Assembly (NCBI GenBank): GCA_038891035.1
Contig: JAWAEW010000001.1
Coordinates: 36,425 to 100,424 of the forward strand
DNA from: UBA10161 sp038891035
Lineage (GTDB): Archaea > Micrarchaeota > Micrarchaeia > Anstonellales > Anstonellaceae
DNA: 64,000 nt
Direction of reading: 5' to 3'
The notes under the pieces are model-generated. The model was not told the origin of the DNA. It saw nothing but the letters and a program-made list of their open reading frames with translations, and did no database searches. Numbering within the stretch: the first letter of the stretch is position 1; every line of letters starts with the position of its first letter. The position numbers were made by a program, and so were the translations under genes. This document shows positions 50,778 to 58,974 of the stretch, piece after piece.

Positions 50778-51842
50778 ATGGCTTTCTATGAGATGATAGG
50801 AAGAGCCTTTTCAAGAAGCCAAATGAAAAAATTAGGCCAGCTTCTGGAGTCAGCAGGCTTCAATTTCATTCCGGAAGCATTTGCTGGCTTCTTGGTAGTT
50901 CTTTCATTTATCCTCTCACTCCTTTCTTATGTTGTCTTTATTTCTTATGCACCAACACAGGGCTTCCTCTTTAAGATTTCTCTGCTAGTTTCTTCTGAGC
51001 TGACAGTCCAGCATGCCTATTTTGTCATGCTACTTTCAGCGTTATTTTCAGTTGCTTTTGCAGTGGGATTGCTTCTTCTTTTTGTTTATGTCTTTCTGCT
51101 TCTTCGTGCAGAAAGCAGAAAAAAGCAAGTTGAAAATGTCCTTCCAGAATTCCTTTCTCTTGCAGCCTCAAATGTAAGAGCAGGCATGACAGTGGATCAA
51201 GCTTTATGGTATGCTGCAAAGCCAGAATTTGGAATACTCTCAGAAGAAGTCTCAATCGTTGCAAAAAAGACGTTTGGGGGAGTCCCATTCAACCAATCCA
51301 TAGACTATCTCGCAGATCGCTTCCGCTCCAAGTCAATCAAAAGAGCAGTGGCTCTAATTAAGCAAGGCATTGCTTCTGGGGGCGAAATGGCCCAAATACT
51401 TGAGCGGACCGCCGATGATGCAAGGCAAATGCAGGTTATTCAGAAGGAAATTGCAGCCTCGCTTTTGATGTACGTCATCTTTATTGTGTTTGCAGGTGCA
51501 CTTGGTGCACCATTTCTTTTTGCAATTTCCGGAAAGCTGATAAGCATACTGGAAAGCGTTTTTGCAACTATACCTTCTGTCACTTCAACTTCCTACCAAG
51601 CTTCATATTCTTCTTTCTTAGCTATCACTCCCTCCACTATCTCCTCTTCTGACTTTTTCGTCTTTGCTATACTTTCATGCACAATTACCGCAATCTTTTC
51701 CTCACTCATAATCGGAGTGATTGCAACAGGAAACAAAAAGGACGGGATAGCATACATCCCATTTTTATTAATTGCTTCATTAGTGATATTTTATATTGCA
51801 AGCGGCATACTTGATAGCGTGCTTTCAAACTTGTATTTGTGA
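50778..51842 (+). CDS. Type II secretion F-domain platform protein 2 (TadB/TadC-like)
   Basis: A 354-residue membrane protein with N-terminal helices, a T2SSF domain (LPEFLSLAASNVRAGMTVDQALWYA, GVPFNQSIDYLADRFRSKSIKRAVALIKQGIASGGEMAQIL), and four or more C-terminal helices. It is paralogous in layout to the preceding protein. Two platform proteins per locus are usual in Tad-type systems. It starts three bases after the previous stop and is followed nine bases later by the prepilin. Confidence 0.85.
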   Translation: MAFYEMIGRAFSRSQMKKLGQLLESAGFNFIPEAFAGFLVVLSFILSLLSYVVFISYAPTQGFLFKISLLVSSELTVQHAYFVMLLSALFSVAFAVGLLLLFVYVFLLLRAESRKKQVENVLPEFLSLAASNVRAGMTVDQALWYAAKPEFGILSEEVSIVAKKTFGGVPFNQSIDYLADRFRSKSIKRAVALIKQGIASGGEMAQILERTADDARQMQVIQKEIAASLLMYVIFIVFAGALGAPFLFAISGKLISILESVFATIPSVTSTSYQASYSSFLAITPSTISSSDFFVFAILSCTITAIFSSLIIGVIATGNKKDGIAYIPFLLIASLVIFYIASGILDSVLSNLYL

Positions 51843-51851
51843 GGTGGTTTC

Positions 51852-52373
51852 GTGTCTTGGAAAAAGCGTGGTCAGGCAGCCATGGAGTATCTGATGACTT
51901 ATGGCTGGGCTTTACTTGTAATAGTAGTAGTGATAGCCATTCTACTAATAATCAATCCGCTTCAGCCACCTACAGGCTGCAGATTTGAAAGCATCGGTTT
52001 TCTTTGCAGCGAACCACTCGTCACCTCTTCAGGGAAACTCTTCCTCAAGGTCACCAACGGTAATCCCAACACTATCATGGTTTATGGCCTTCACTGCACC
52101 ACGAGCAAATCTCCAAATCCACCTTCATTTTCCCCTCCGTCCTCGCCTCTGACAGTGCTTCAGAGGCAGCAGCCTTATGAATTCAATGTTACTTGCGTGG
52201 ATGCAGGTGGAAATGCAGTCTCCCCACAGCCAGGCTCAGACTTTTCAGCAAAGCTTTGGGTATTTTACAAAAATGAAGAGGACGGGGCAAGCTATCCAAT
52301 GCGCTCAATAAGTGCAAATGTCGTCACAAAAGTAGTAAGAGCAAGCTCCACTACTCAGCCACCAATACCATGA
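51852..52373 (+). CDS. Class III signal peptide prepilin
   Basis: A 173-residue pilin precursor. The N-terminus MSWKKRGQAAMEYLMTYGWA is the archaeal class III signal: a short basic leader, cleavage before the Q-A-A-x-E-Y motif, then the helix LLVIVVVIAILLI that packs in the filament core. The extracellular domain contains four Cys and Ser/Pro-rich stretches. It would be processed by a prepilin peptidase, which is not in the window. GTG is the start, set by GAGGTGGTTTC just upstream. It ends the pilus locus. Confidence 0.88.
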   Translation: MSWKKRGQAAMEYLMTYGWALLVIVVVIAILLIINPLQPPTGCRFESIGFLCSEPLVTSSGKLFLKVTNGNPNTIMVYGLHCTTSKSPNPPSFSPPSSPLTVLQRQQPYEFNVTCVDAGGNAVSPQPGSDFSAKLWVFYKNEEDGASYPMRSISANVVTKVVRASSTTQPPIP

Positions 52374-52441
52374 TTGCTGCTGCACAAATATCACCGAGCC
52401 AATCTCTTAGGCTGCCAATTTGAAAGCTAAAGGTCGTTTGC

Positions 52442-53854
52442 GTGAGGTTAGAACAGGATTTCCTTGGTCAAGTTCAAGTTCCCTCTAAAGCATACTATGG
52501 AATTTTTACTGTGAGGGCAGCAGAGAATTTTCAAATTTCTTCGTCTAAGCCCAGCAAGCTTTTCATAAGAATGCTTGCGGCAGTCAAGAAAAGCTGTGCC
52601 CAAGCAAACATGGATGTTGGGCAACTCGAACGAAAAATAGGCAAAGCAATAGTTCAGGCATCAGATGAAGTAATAGCTGGATTGCACGACAAAGAGTTCA
52701 TACTCGACTCCTATACCGCTGGTGCAGGTACTCCCTTCAACATGAACATGAACGAAGTGATCGCTAACCGGGCAGAGGAGCTTTTGGGAGGAAAAAGAGG
52801 GCAATACCAACTAGTCCATCCAAATAACCACGTAAATATGTCGCAGTCCTCAAATGATGTCATTCCAACTACACTTAGACTAGTCTTTCTTTCTCAATCA
52901 AACGAGCTGATTGAGCAGGCAGAATATCTCTGCAAAACTATTGCTTCAAAGCAAAAACAGTTCAATTGCGTAATCAAGGCAGGTCGCACGCACTTGATGG
53001 ACGCAGTCCCTATTTCAGTTGGAGATGAGCTTTCGGCTTTTGTTGCTGCAATAAAGCAAGATATTGGACAGATACGCAAGGCACGCCTTTTACTTCAAGA
53101 ACTCCCTATTGGCGGCACTGCACTTGGTACAGGAATAAACACACATCCAAACTACAAGCGCCTGGCAGTCCTTTACATACGCAAAAACACCAAGCTTCCT
53201 GTACGGCAAGGAAAAAACCTCTTTAGGCTTCTTTCTCTGCCTTCTGACTTCCTTTACTATTCTTGTGCACTTTCAAGTCTGGCCGTTTCAATTTACAAGC
53301 TATCCTCTGACTTGAAGCTTCTCTCCTCAGGGCCAAACACCATGGTAGGTGAATACATCCTTCCAGAGGTTGAGCCAGGATCATCTATAATGCCTGGCAA
53401 AGTGAATCCTTCCATCCCAGAATGCGCCGAGATGATTGCAATGCGAGTTTTGGGTCTTCATCATTCTGTCCAGCTTGCTTGTATGGCCGGGCAGCTTCAG
53501 CTTAATGTGCATACGCCGCTGATTCTAAAGTGCATCTCAGAGCAAAACGAGCTCATGACCGCCTGCTGCAGAATGCTTTCTGACAAATGTATAAGAGGAC
53601 TTAAGCTCAATCACCACAAAATCAAACAACATCTTGAAGCTTCTCTGATAACCATCACAGCCCTCTCACCTTATTTTGGCTACAGCAAATTAAGCGACCT
53701 CGTCAAAAAAGCGCAAAGCGAAGGGAAAAGCATTAAGGAGGCAATAGTGGAGGAAGGGCTGCTTTCAGAAGAAGAGTTTGACAAAATTATGGCTCCGCAT
53801 CGGCTCATCCATCCCTCTGCTCCATTCAAACTAAAAAAGAAACCAATCAACTAA
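52442..53854 (+). CDS. Aspartate ammonia-lyase/fumarase class II family
   Basis: A 470-residue lyase. The family signature GSSIMPGKVNPSIPE is present with the catalytic Ser. SYTAGAGTPFNMNMNEVIANRA and MSQSSNDVIPTTLRL match aspartase/fumarase substrate regions. TAGAGTPFNMN suggests aspartase-type (aspartate to fumarate plus ammonia), but class II fumarase is close and not excluded. It could supply fumarate, or consume aspartate near PurA. The start is GTG with a weak GGTC upstream. It separates the pilus locus from the proteasome-exosome cluster. Confidence 0.83.
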   Translation: MRLEQDFLGQVQVPSKAYYGIFTVRAAENFQISSSKPSKLFIRMLAAVKKSCAQANMDVGQLERKIGKAIVQASDEVIAGLHDKEFILDSYTAGAGTPFNMNMNEVIANRAEELLGGKRGQYQLVHPNNHVNMSQSSNDVIPTTLRLVFLSQSNELIEQAEYLCKTIASKQKQFNCVIKAGRTHLMDAVPISVGDELSAFVAAIKQDIGQIRKARLLLQELPIGGTALGTGINTHPNYKRLAVLYIRKNTKLPVRQGKNLFRLLSLPSDFLYYSCALSSLAVSIYKLSSDLKLLSSGPNTMVGEYILPEVEPGSSIMPGKVNPSIPECAEMIAMRVLGLHHSVQLACMAGQLQLNVHTPLILKCISEQNELMTACCRMLSDKCIRGLKLNHHKIKQHLEASLITITALSPYFGYSKLSDLVKKAQSEGKSIKEAIVEEGLLSEEEFDKIMAPHRLIHPSAPFKLKKKPIN

Positions 53855-53942
53855 CCTGCTATTCTTTTAAAATCTCTCATTTTCAATAGGTGGCGTAAAG
53901 TCAAAAAGGAGACTCCTTTGTCTTCTGAATAGGGGTGAATTT

Positions 53943-54650
53943 ATGTACCCTCCACAGCAGCAAGCATACGATAGGGCAATTACAGTGTTTTCGCCTGATG
54001 GAAGGCTTTTCCAAGTAGAATATGCCAAAGAAGCGGTCAAACGAGGAGCAACAGCAATAGGCATGATATTCGATGGCGGTGTGCTTTTGGTTGCATACAA
54101 AAACGCCCCATCCAAGCTGCTCGTTCCGGAATCTATGAAGAAAATTTTCGAGATCGACAAGCATATCGCTGCAACAGCCTCTGGTTTGATCGCAGATGCA
54201 AGACGCTTGGTGGATGTTGCTAGGCTTGAGGCTCAAAGGCATCGCTTGGCTTATGCTGAGCCTGCTTCAGTTGAGTCAATTGCCAAGGAGCTTTGCGACC
54301 TGATGCAAGTTTATACCCAATACGGAGGAATAAGGCCCTTTGGAGTTTCGCTTTTGATTGCAGGAATAGACAGTGCACCTCGGCTTTACGAGGCAGAGCC
54401 ATCGGGTGCTCTTACAGGATACCTTGCTGATGCAGTCGGTGCAGGAAAGAAAGAAGTCGAAGAATTTTTTGAGAAAGAATACAAAGAAAACCTTCCGCAA
54501 GAAGAGGCAATAACACTTGCAATAAAGGCACTCAAAAAGTCCGGAGACTTGTCAATCAAGCCTGAAACTGTCGAGATTGCAATCGCAACCACAAAAAAGA
54601 AAGAATTTTCTATTCTCTCCCAAAAGGAAGTTGAGAAATACCTGAAATGA
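53943..54650 (+). CDS. psmA: Proteasome subunit alpha
   Basis: A 235-residue alpha ring subunit. The N-terminal YDRAITVFSPDGRLFQVEYAKEAVKRG is the signature helix, and ASGLIADARRLVDVARLEAQRHR and RPFGVSLLIAGID match the core. It forms the outer rings of the 20S proteasome and gates entry, with Cdc48 as a likely unfoldase. GGGGTGAATTT precedes the ATG. It is the first gene of a tightly packed cluster of RNA-processing and ribosome genes. Confidence 0.96.
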   Translation: MYPPQQQAYDRAITVFSPDGRLFQVEYAKEAVKRGATAIGMIFDGGVLLVAYKNAPSKLLVPESMKKIFEIDKHIAATASGLIADARRLVDVARLEAQRHRLAYAEPASVESIAKELCDLMQVYTQYGGIRPFGVSLLIAGIDSAPRLYEAEPSGALTGYLADAVGAGKKEVEEFFEKEYKENLPQEEAITLAIKALKKSGDLSIKPETVEIAIATTKKKEFSILSQKEVEKYLK

Positions 54651-54660
54651 GGAAATAAAT

Positions 54661-55353
54661 ATGGCAAGCCTTGAAAAGTCAATACTTGCGCATATGGATA
54701 TCAATGGGGAGCGTTTTGAGATCGTGGTGGACCCTGATTTGGCATATCTTTATCGGACAGGCCAAAAGAAAGAGCTTGCAAACATTCTTACAATCGAAGA
54801 AGTTTTCAAGAATTTCAGGAAAGGCGAAAGGCATACTACTTCCTCGCTTCAAAAGGCATTTGGCACTACAGACATTTCAAAAATTGCAGATAGGATATTG
54901 AAAAACGGCGAAATTCAGCTAACTGCCGAGCAGAGAAAAAAGATGCTTGAAGAGAAAAAGCGGCAAATAGTTTCCATGATTGCAAGGCAAGCAATTGACC
55001 CGCGAACAGGAGCTCCACACACCCAATTAAGAATTGAGCAGGCTCTTGAAGAAGCAAAAGTGCATATTGATGCTTTCAAGGATGCAACCGAGCAAATAGA
55101 TGACGTCATAAAAGCACTTCGCCCGATTATCCCTTTGAAATTTGAGCAAATAAAAGTTGCAGTAAAAGTTCCGCCTGAATTTGCTCAAAAAATATATGGA
55201 ACACTGAAAGGATATGGCATACAAAAGGAAGAATGGACAAACGATGGCAGCCTAATAGTTGTGATTGAAATGCCTGCCGGAATTCAAGGTGAATTTTACG
55301 AAAGAATAAACAAGCTAACTGCAGGGAGAGTGGAAACGAAGCTACTCAAATAA
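54661..55353 (+). CDS. sdo1: Ribosome maturation protein SBDS/SDO1
   Basis: A 230-residue three-domain protein of the Shwachman-Bodian-Diamond family. Recognisable are NGERFEIVVDPDLAYLYRTGQ, ILTIEEVFKNFRKGERHTTSSLQKAF, and the middle-domain segment RQIVSMIARQAIDPRTGAPHTQLRIEQALEEAKV split by short loops. SBDS works with EF-2-like GTPases in late large-subunit maturation. It lies ten bases after psmA and ten before rrp4, as in many archaea. Confidence 0.96.
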   Translation: MASLEKSILAHMDINGERFEIVVDPDLAYLYRTGQKKELANILTIEEVFKNFRKGERHTTSSLQKAFGTTDISKIADRILKNGEIQLTAEQRKKMLEEKKRQIVSMIARQAIDPRTGAPHTQLRIEQALEEAKVHIDAFKDATEQIDDVIKALRPIIPLKFEQIKVAVKVPPEFAQKIYGTLKGYGIQKEEWTNDGSLIVVIEMPAGIQGEFYERINKLTAGRVETKLLK

Positions 55354-55362
55354 GGTGCGAAT

Positions 55363-55968
55363 ATGGTTGAAGGAAGGATAGTAATGCCAGGTGAGCTTAT
55401 CTCCGAGCGTGAGGAACATATAAGCTATGCCTATGTGGACAAAGGCAAGACATACTCTACAGTAGTAGGGCTTTATTCAAATGGCAAACTAGTCCCCCTT
55501 GAGGGTCCTTATGATCCGCTTCCAGAAGATACCATAGTTGGCATAATTACAGAAGTAAAATTCTCAGGTTACACAGTAGATGTCAATTATGCATATCCTG
55601 CTTTCCTTTCAAGCAGAGATTCACGTGAGCGGTTTGCGCTGGGCGATGCAATACTTGCAAAAGTTCTTTCAATCAATGAGGTAAAAGATATTGAGCTTAC
55701 TGAGGCAAAGAGGCTGCCGTCTGGCAGCTTAGTTCGAGTCTCACCAGTAAAGGTTCCAAGAATAATAGGCAAGAGAAACTCCATGATCGATATGCTTCAG
55801 ACCTCAACAGGATGCCACATTTTCGCAGGCAGGAACGGTTATATTTGGATAAGCGGCAAGGGCAACACTGTGCTTGCTGAGAAAGCATTGCGTATGATTG
55901 AAGTGCAGGCGCACACTCAGGGTCTTACTGACCGCGTTGCCGCCTTTCTCAAAGCAAACAAGCATTAG
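55363..55968 (+). CDS. rrp4: Exosome RNA-binding subunit Rrp4
   Basis: A 201-residue cap protein of the archaeal exosome. An N-terminal domain (VMPGELI) leads to an S1 domain (FALGDAILAKVLSINEVKDIELT) and a KH domain (VPRIIGKRNSMIDMLQTSTGC, AGRNGYIWISGKG). It sits on the Rrp41-Rrp42 ring and feeds RNA into it. GGTG precedes the start by five bases. It heads the classic rrp4-rrp41-rrp42 order. Confidence 0.96.
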   Translation: MVEGRIVMPGELISEREEHISYAYVDKGKTYSTVVGLYSNGKLVPLEGPYDPLPEDTIVGIITEVKFSGYTVDVNYAYPAFLSSRDSRERFALGDAILAKVLSINEVKDIELTEAKRLPSGSLVRVSPVKVPRIIGKRNSMIDMLQTSTGCHIFAGRNGYIWISGKGNTVLAEKALRMIEVQAHTQGLTDRVAAFLKANKH

Positions 55969-55977
55969 GTGGTTTAA

Positions 55978-56733
55978 ATGGTTGATTCTGCTTCGAACCC
56001 TCCCAAATTGTTGGTGAATGGCAAAAGGCTGGATGGGCGAGGGCTGGAAGATTTGCGTCCAATAAAAATAGTGGCAAGAGTATTAAACGATGCAGAAGGC
56101 TCTGCCTACATAGAATGGGGAAAAAACAAAATTCTTGCAGGAGTATACGGCCCTTCTGAATGCATCCCACGGCATGATCAATCGCTTTATCGTGCAATCA
56201 TAAAGTTCAGATACAATATGGCTCCATTCTCAGGCATAGAAGAGCACGGCAAAAGTGGCCCAAGCAGAAGAAGCAAAGAGCTTTCCAAAGTCCTCAAGGA
56301 GGCGTTTGAAAACTTGATCATCTCAGAAAACTTCCCCAAGACGCAGATTGAAATATATGTCGAGGTGTTGCAATCTGATGGGGGAACACGATGCGCTGCC
56401 TTGACTGCTGCGGCAGTTGCACTGGCAGACGCAGGAATACCAATGAAAGACCTGCCTTGCGCAGTGGCAGTCTGCAAAATAGATGGGCAGATGGCACTTG
56501 ATCCATCCAAAGAAGAAGACAATTTTGGAGAATCAGATATACCAATTGCCTTTGCAATGCGCAATGGAGACATACTTCTTTTCCAAATGGATGGCACCCT
56601 TACACGAGAAGAGCTTCTAAAAGGGCTTGAGATGGCAAAAAAGGCAGCAGAGAAAATACATAAGATACAAATAGAGGCAATCCGCAAGGTTTACGAACAG
56701 CCAAGCGAAGAGCGCCTCTTGCTGATAAAGTGA
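55978..56733 (+). CDS. rrp41: Exosome catalytic subunit Rrp41
   Basis: A 251-residue RNase PH-fold phosphorolytic exoribonuclease, the active subunit of the exosome ring. The segments GKRLDGRGLEDLRPIKI, GVYGPSE and the conserved phosphate and metal residues in QSDGGTRCAALTAAAVALADAGIP are clear, along with the active-site Asp in SDIPIAFAMRNGDI. It pairs with Rrp42. The start is GGTG-set, nine bases after rrp4. Confidence 0.97.
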   Translation: MVDSASNPPKLLVNGKRLDGRGLEDLRPIKIVARVLNDAEGSAYIEWGKNKILAGVYGPSECIPRHDQSLYRAIIKFRYNMAPFSGIEEHGKSGPSRRSKELSKVLKEAFENLIISENFPKTQIEIYVEVLQSDGGTRCAALTAAAVALADAGIPMKDLPCAVAVCKIDGQMALDPSKEEDNFGESDIPIAFAMRNGDILLFQMDGTLTREELLKGLEMAKKAAEKIHKIQIEAIRKVYEQPSEERLLLIK

Positions 56734-56737
56734 TTTT

Positions 56738-57514
56738 ATGGAGATTATCGATGAGATAAAGCGCGACATGCTCTTCTCCTTCCTGAGCCGAGGCAGAAGG
56801 GCAGATGGAAGAGGAATGATGGACTGGCGCAAAATAGTGGTACAGCCTGCTCCTCTTCAGAACGCAGAAGGCTCAGCTTTAGTTGCCATAGGAAAAACAC
56901 AAGTGATCGTTGGGATAAAGTTTGATATAGCAGCCCCATTTCCAGACAAACCAGAAGAAGGCATACTTTCAACCTCTGCAGACCTTCTTCCGCTTGCGTC
57001 ATCTATGTTTGAGGCAGGTCCGCCTTCAGATGAATCGATAGAGCTTGCGCGTGTTGTTGACAGAGGAATAAGAAGCGCAAATGCCATAGACTTAAAGTCA
57101 TTTTTCATAGAAGAAGGCAAAGTACTTGCCTTGTATATAGATATCTCTGTGCTTGATCATGACGGCAATATGTTCGATGCTTCTGCCCTTGCAGCAATGC
57201 AAGCCCTCCTCTCTACTCGCATGCCAAAAGTAGAAGATGGCAAAATCATCCGAGGGGAATATTCAGGCAAGTTAGCTGTAAAAGAGAAAGTGGTAAGCTG
57301 CACTTTTGGCAAGCTTGGGGATAAAGTTTTTATAGATCCTTCATTAGATGAAGAGCGCGGGATGGATTGTCGGCTCACTTTGGCCACTACCAGCACGCAT
57401 ATTTGCGCTGGACAGAAAGGAGGCTGGGGTGCGCTTTCGTACAAAGATCTCGTAGAGCTTTCAGATATTGCTTTCAAGAAAGGCAATGAGCTTCGATCGA
57501 TGCTTTCAGAATAA
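56738..57514 (+). CDS. rrp42: Exosome non-catalytic subunit Rrp42
   Basis: A 258-residue RNase PH-fold partner of Rrp41. The N-terminal RADGRGMMDWRKIVVQPAPL, GSALVAIGKTQVIVGIKFDI and DHDGNMFDASALAAMQAL match archaeal Rrp42. It lacks the catalytic residues and completes the hexameric ring. AGTGATTTT precedes the ATG, overlapping the rrp41 stop. Confidence 0.96.
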   Translation: MEIIDEIKRDMLFSFLSRGRRADGRGMMDWRKIVVQPAPLQNAEGSALVAIGKTQVIVGIKFDIAAPFPDKPEEGILSTSADLLPLASSMFEAGPPSDESIELARVVDRGIRSANAIDLKSFFIEEGKVLALYIDISVLDHDGNMFDASALAAMQALLSTRMPKVEDGKIIRGEYSGKLAVKEKVVSCTFGKLGDKVFIDPSLDEERGMDCRLTLATTSTHICAGQKGGWGALSYKDLVELSDIAFKKGNELRSMLSE

Positions 57515-57523
57515 GGTGGTCTA

Positions 57524-57763
57524 ATGGCAGACAAAAATGTAAGATATGGAGCAGAAATACGCAAGCAAGCTGCCAAAGTGGATGCTTTAAAGTCCTCATT
57601 GTTTATCTGCCCTCAGTGCAGCAAAAAAAAGGTAAAAAGGAAGGGCAATTCGCTTTGGGTTTGCCGCTCGTGCAAGACAGTGTTTGCAGGTGGAGCATAT
57701 TCGCTTTCGACTCCTGCAGGTGAAGTTGCACTGCGGCTAATTGAAGAATACAAAAAGAGGTAA
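57524..57763 (+). CDS. rpl37ae: Ribosomal protein eL43 (L37Ae)
   Basis: A 79-residue large-subunit protein with a zinc finger of two CxxC pairs, CPQCSKKKVKRKGNSLWVC and CRSC. RYGAEIRKQAAKVDAL at the N-terminus and AGGAYSLSTPAG at the C-terminus are typical of eL43. GGTGGTCTA precedes the ATG. Rpo12 follows four bases later, as in most archaea. Confidence 0.96.
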   Translation: MADKNVRYGAEIRKQAAKVDALKSSLFICPQCSKKKVKRKGNSLWVCRSCKTVFAGGAYSLSTPAGEVALRLIEEYKKR

Positions 57764-57767
57764 TATT

Positions 57768-57899
57768 ATGTATATCTGCCCAAAATGCAACAAAAAGATA
57801 GCTTCTCTGGACGGCAAATTTACAAGATGTCCTCATTGCGGACATAGGATACTTTATAAGGAAAGAGAACCAATTGCTCGTGAAGTTTCAACTGATTAG
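57768..57899 (+). CDS. rpo12: RNA polymerase subunit Rpo12 (RpoP)
   Basis: A 43-residue protein, too short for many gene callers. It begins MYICPKCNKKI, continues with a second CPHCGHRILYKE, and ends REVSTD. These two CxxC pairs form the zinc ribbon of Rpo12/Rpb12, a small subunit needed for polymerase stability and promoter opening. It lies between eL43 and Brix, its usual archaeal location. Its TAG overlaps the GGTGGG used by the Brix gene. Confidence 0.93.
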   Translation: MYICPKCNKKIASLDGKFTRCPHCGHRILYKEREPIAREVSTD

Positions 57900-57906
57900 T
57901 GGTGGG

Positions 57907-58362
57907 ATGCTCATTTCCACCTCAAAATCAAAACTAGAAATTTGCCGAAAAATAGCTTCAGTTTTAGCCCGTGCAATTCCTCAAGCTGTATATTTTGGAA
58001 GAGGGAAAAGATCGATCGAGTGCCTTGCAAAGCACGCTACAAAGCGCAGATTTGAAAGGCTTTGCATAGTCTCGCCTTACAAGATCTATTTTTTCGGACT
58101 CAACAACAGCAAGGTTGAGGCTGTGGGTGAGCTTTCGATCAAAAAGGCCTTGCTTGTCTTGCGGCCTAAACTTCCTGCAGCAGGCAGCCTTCGTTTTTGC
58201 GGGCAAAAATCCAATTTGGTTCATAAGCTTTTCGGACGAATTGTTTGTTCAGAAGGCGAAAGCTATTGTATTTCTGCAACAAGCAAAAGGTTCTGCCTAA
58301 AAAAAGGCAGGCAAAAGCTGCTTGAACTTGAGGTAGATTATGGGCAAAAAAGCTGCATATAA
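57907..58362 (+). CDS. Brix-domain ribosome biogenesis protein
   Basis: A 151-residue archaeal Brix-type protein. The N-terminal LISTSKSKLEICRKIASVLARAIPQAVYFGRGKRSIECLAKHA, split by short loops, and the later ERLCIVSPYKIYFF match the Brix fold used in large-subunit rRNA processing. The ATG at 57907 is chosen for the GTGGTGGG before it. The 3' end overlaps pcc1 by 23 bases. The family is diverged here, so certainty is moderate. Confidence 0.75.
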   Translation: MLISTSKSKLEICRKIASVLARAIPQAVYFGRGKRSIECLAKHATKRRFERLCIVSPYKIYFFGLNNSKVEAVGELSIKKALLVLRPKLPAAGSLRFCGQKSNLVHKLFGRIVCSEGESYCISATSKRFCLKKGRQKLLELEVDYGQKSCI

Positions 58363-58591
58363 GGCATTACTTTCATTCGAGTTCAACTCGTCTACATCGC
58401 TTAAGGCCGCTTATGACTCGCTTATTGCAGAAACTGAGTTCTCAAAAAAAGGTAAATCCAAGATATTTACTAAGGGAGAAAATATTTTGGTAGTAAAGAT
58501 ATGGGCAGACAGCCTAGCAAGCTTTAAGGCATCTTTACTCTCTTACCTTCGTCTTATGCAAATCATTAAAACTCTTGACCAAGAACTTTAG
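58340..58591 (+). CDS. pcc1: KEOPS subunit Pcc1
   Basis: An 83-residue protein with the Pcc1/CTAG fold: KALLSFEFNSSTSLKAAYDSLIAETEF, then ILVVKIWADSLASFKASLLSYLRLMQII, the segment that dimerises and binds Kae1. Pcc1 is the dimer core of the KEOPS complex for t6A synthesis. Its location between the Rpo12/Brix genes and prefoldin beta is the usual archaeal one and supports the call. AGGT lies five bases before the ATG, inside the Brix gene. Confidence 0.85.
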   Translation: MGKKAAYKALLSFEFNSSTSLKAAYDSLIAETEFSKKGKSKIFTKGENILVVKIWADSLASFKASLLSYLRLMQIIKTLDQEL

Positions 58592-58611
58592 TGTTTGCGG
58601 AGGGAAATCTT

Positions 58612-58968
58612 ATGGCGCAACCACTTAGAAATCCAGAAGAATTGCAAAAGACTTTGAATGAATTTGAGGAGCTTTCCAGGCAAATACAGCTTATGGCAGC
58701 TCAAAGGCAGCAGCTCTCATTTCAAGTAGAAGAGCTGAAGGTTGCAGAAGAAGCAATTTCCAAATTGGGCAAAGAGACAATATACCGTGCAATAGGGCCT
58801 ATCCTGGTTGAGACTTCCAAGACAGATGCTTTGGCGGATATCAATGAAAAAAAGGAGCTTTATGACCTTAGGATAGGGATGTTGCTTAAGCAAGAGGAAA
58901 AGCTGCGGCCTAGGCTCGAGGAACTGAGGACACAATTAGAAAAAGTGCTCAAAGAAAGGCAGCAGTGA
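58612..58968 (+). CDS. pfdB: Prefoldin subunit beta
   Basis: A 118-residue chaperone subunit. Two long coiled-coil helices (about 3-45 and 75-118) flank a beta hairpin: NEFEELSRQIQLMAAQRQQL, then GKETIYRAIGPILVETSK and KKELYDLRIGMLLKQEEKLRP. Prefoldin holds unfolded proteins for the thermosome. GGAGGGAAATCTT precedes the ATG at 58612. The alpha subunit is not in the window. Confidence 0.94.
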   Translation: MAQPLRNPEELQKTLNEFEELSRQIQLMAAQRQQLSFQVEELKVAEEAISKLGKETIYRAIGPILVETSKTDALADINEKKELYDLRIGMLLKQEEKLRPRLEELRTQLEKVLKERQQ

Positions 58969-58974
58969 GCCATT

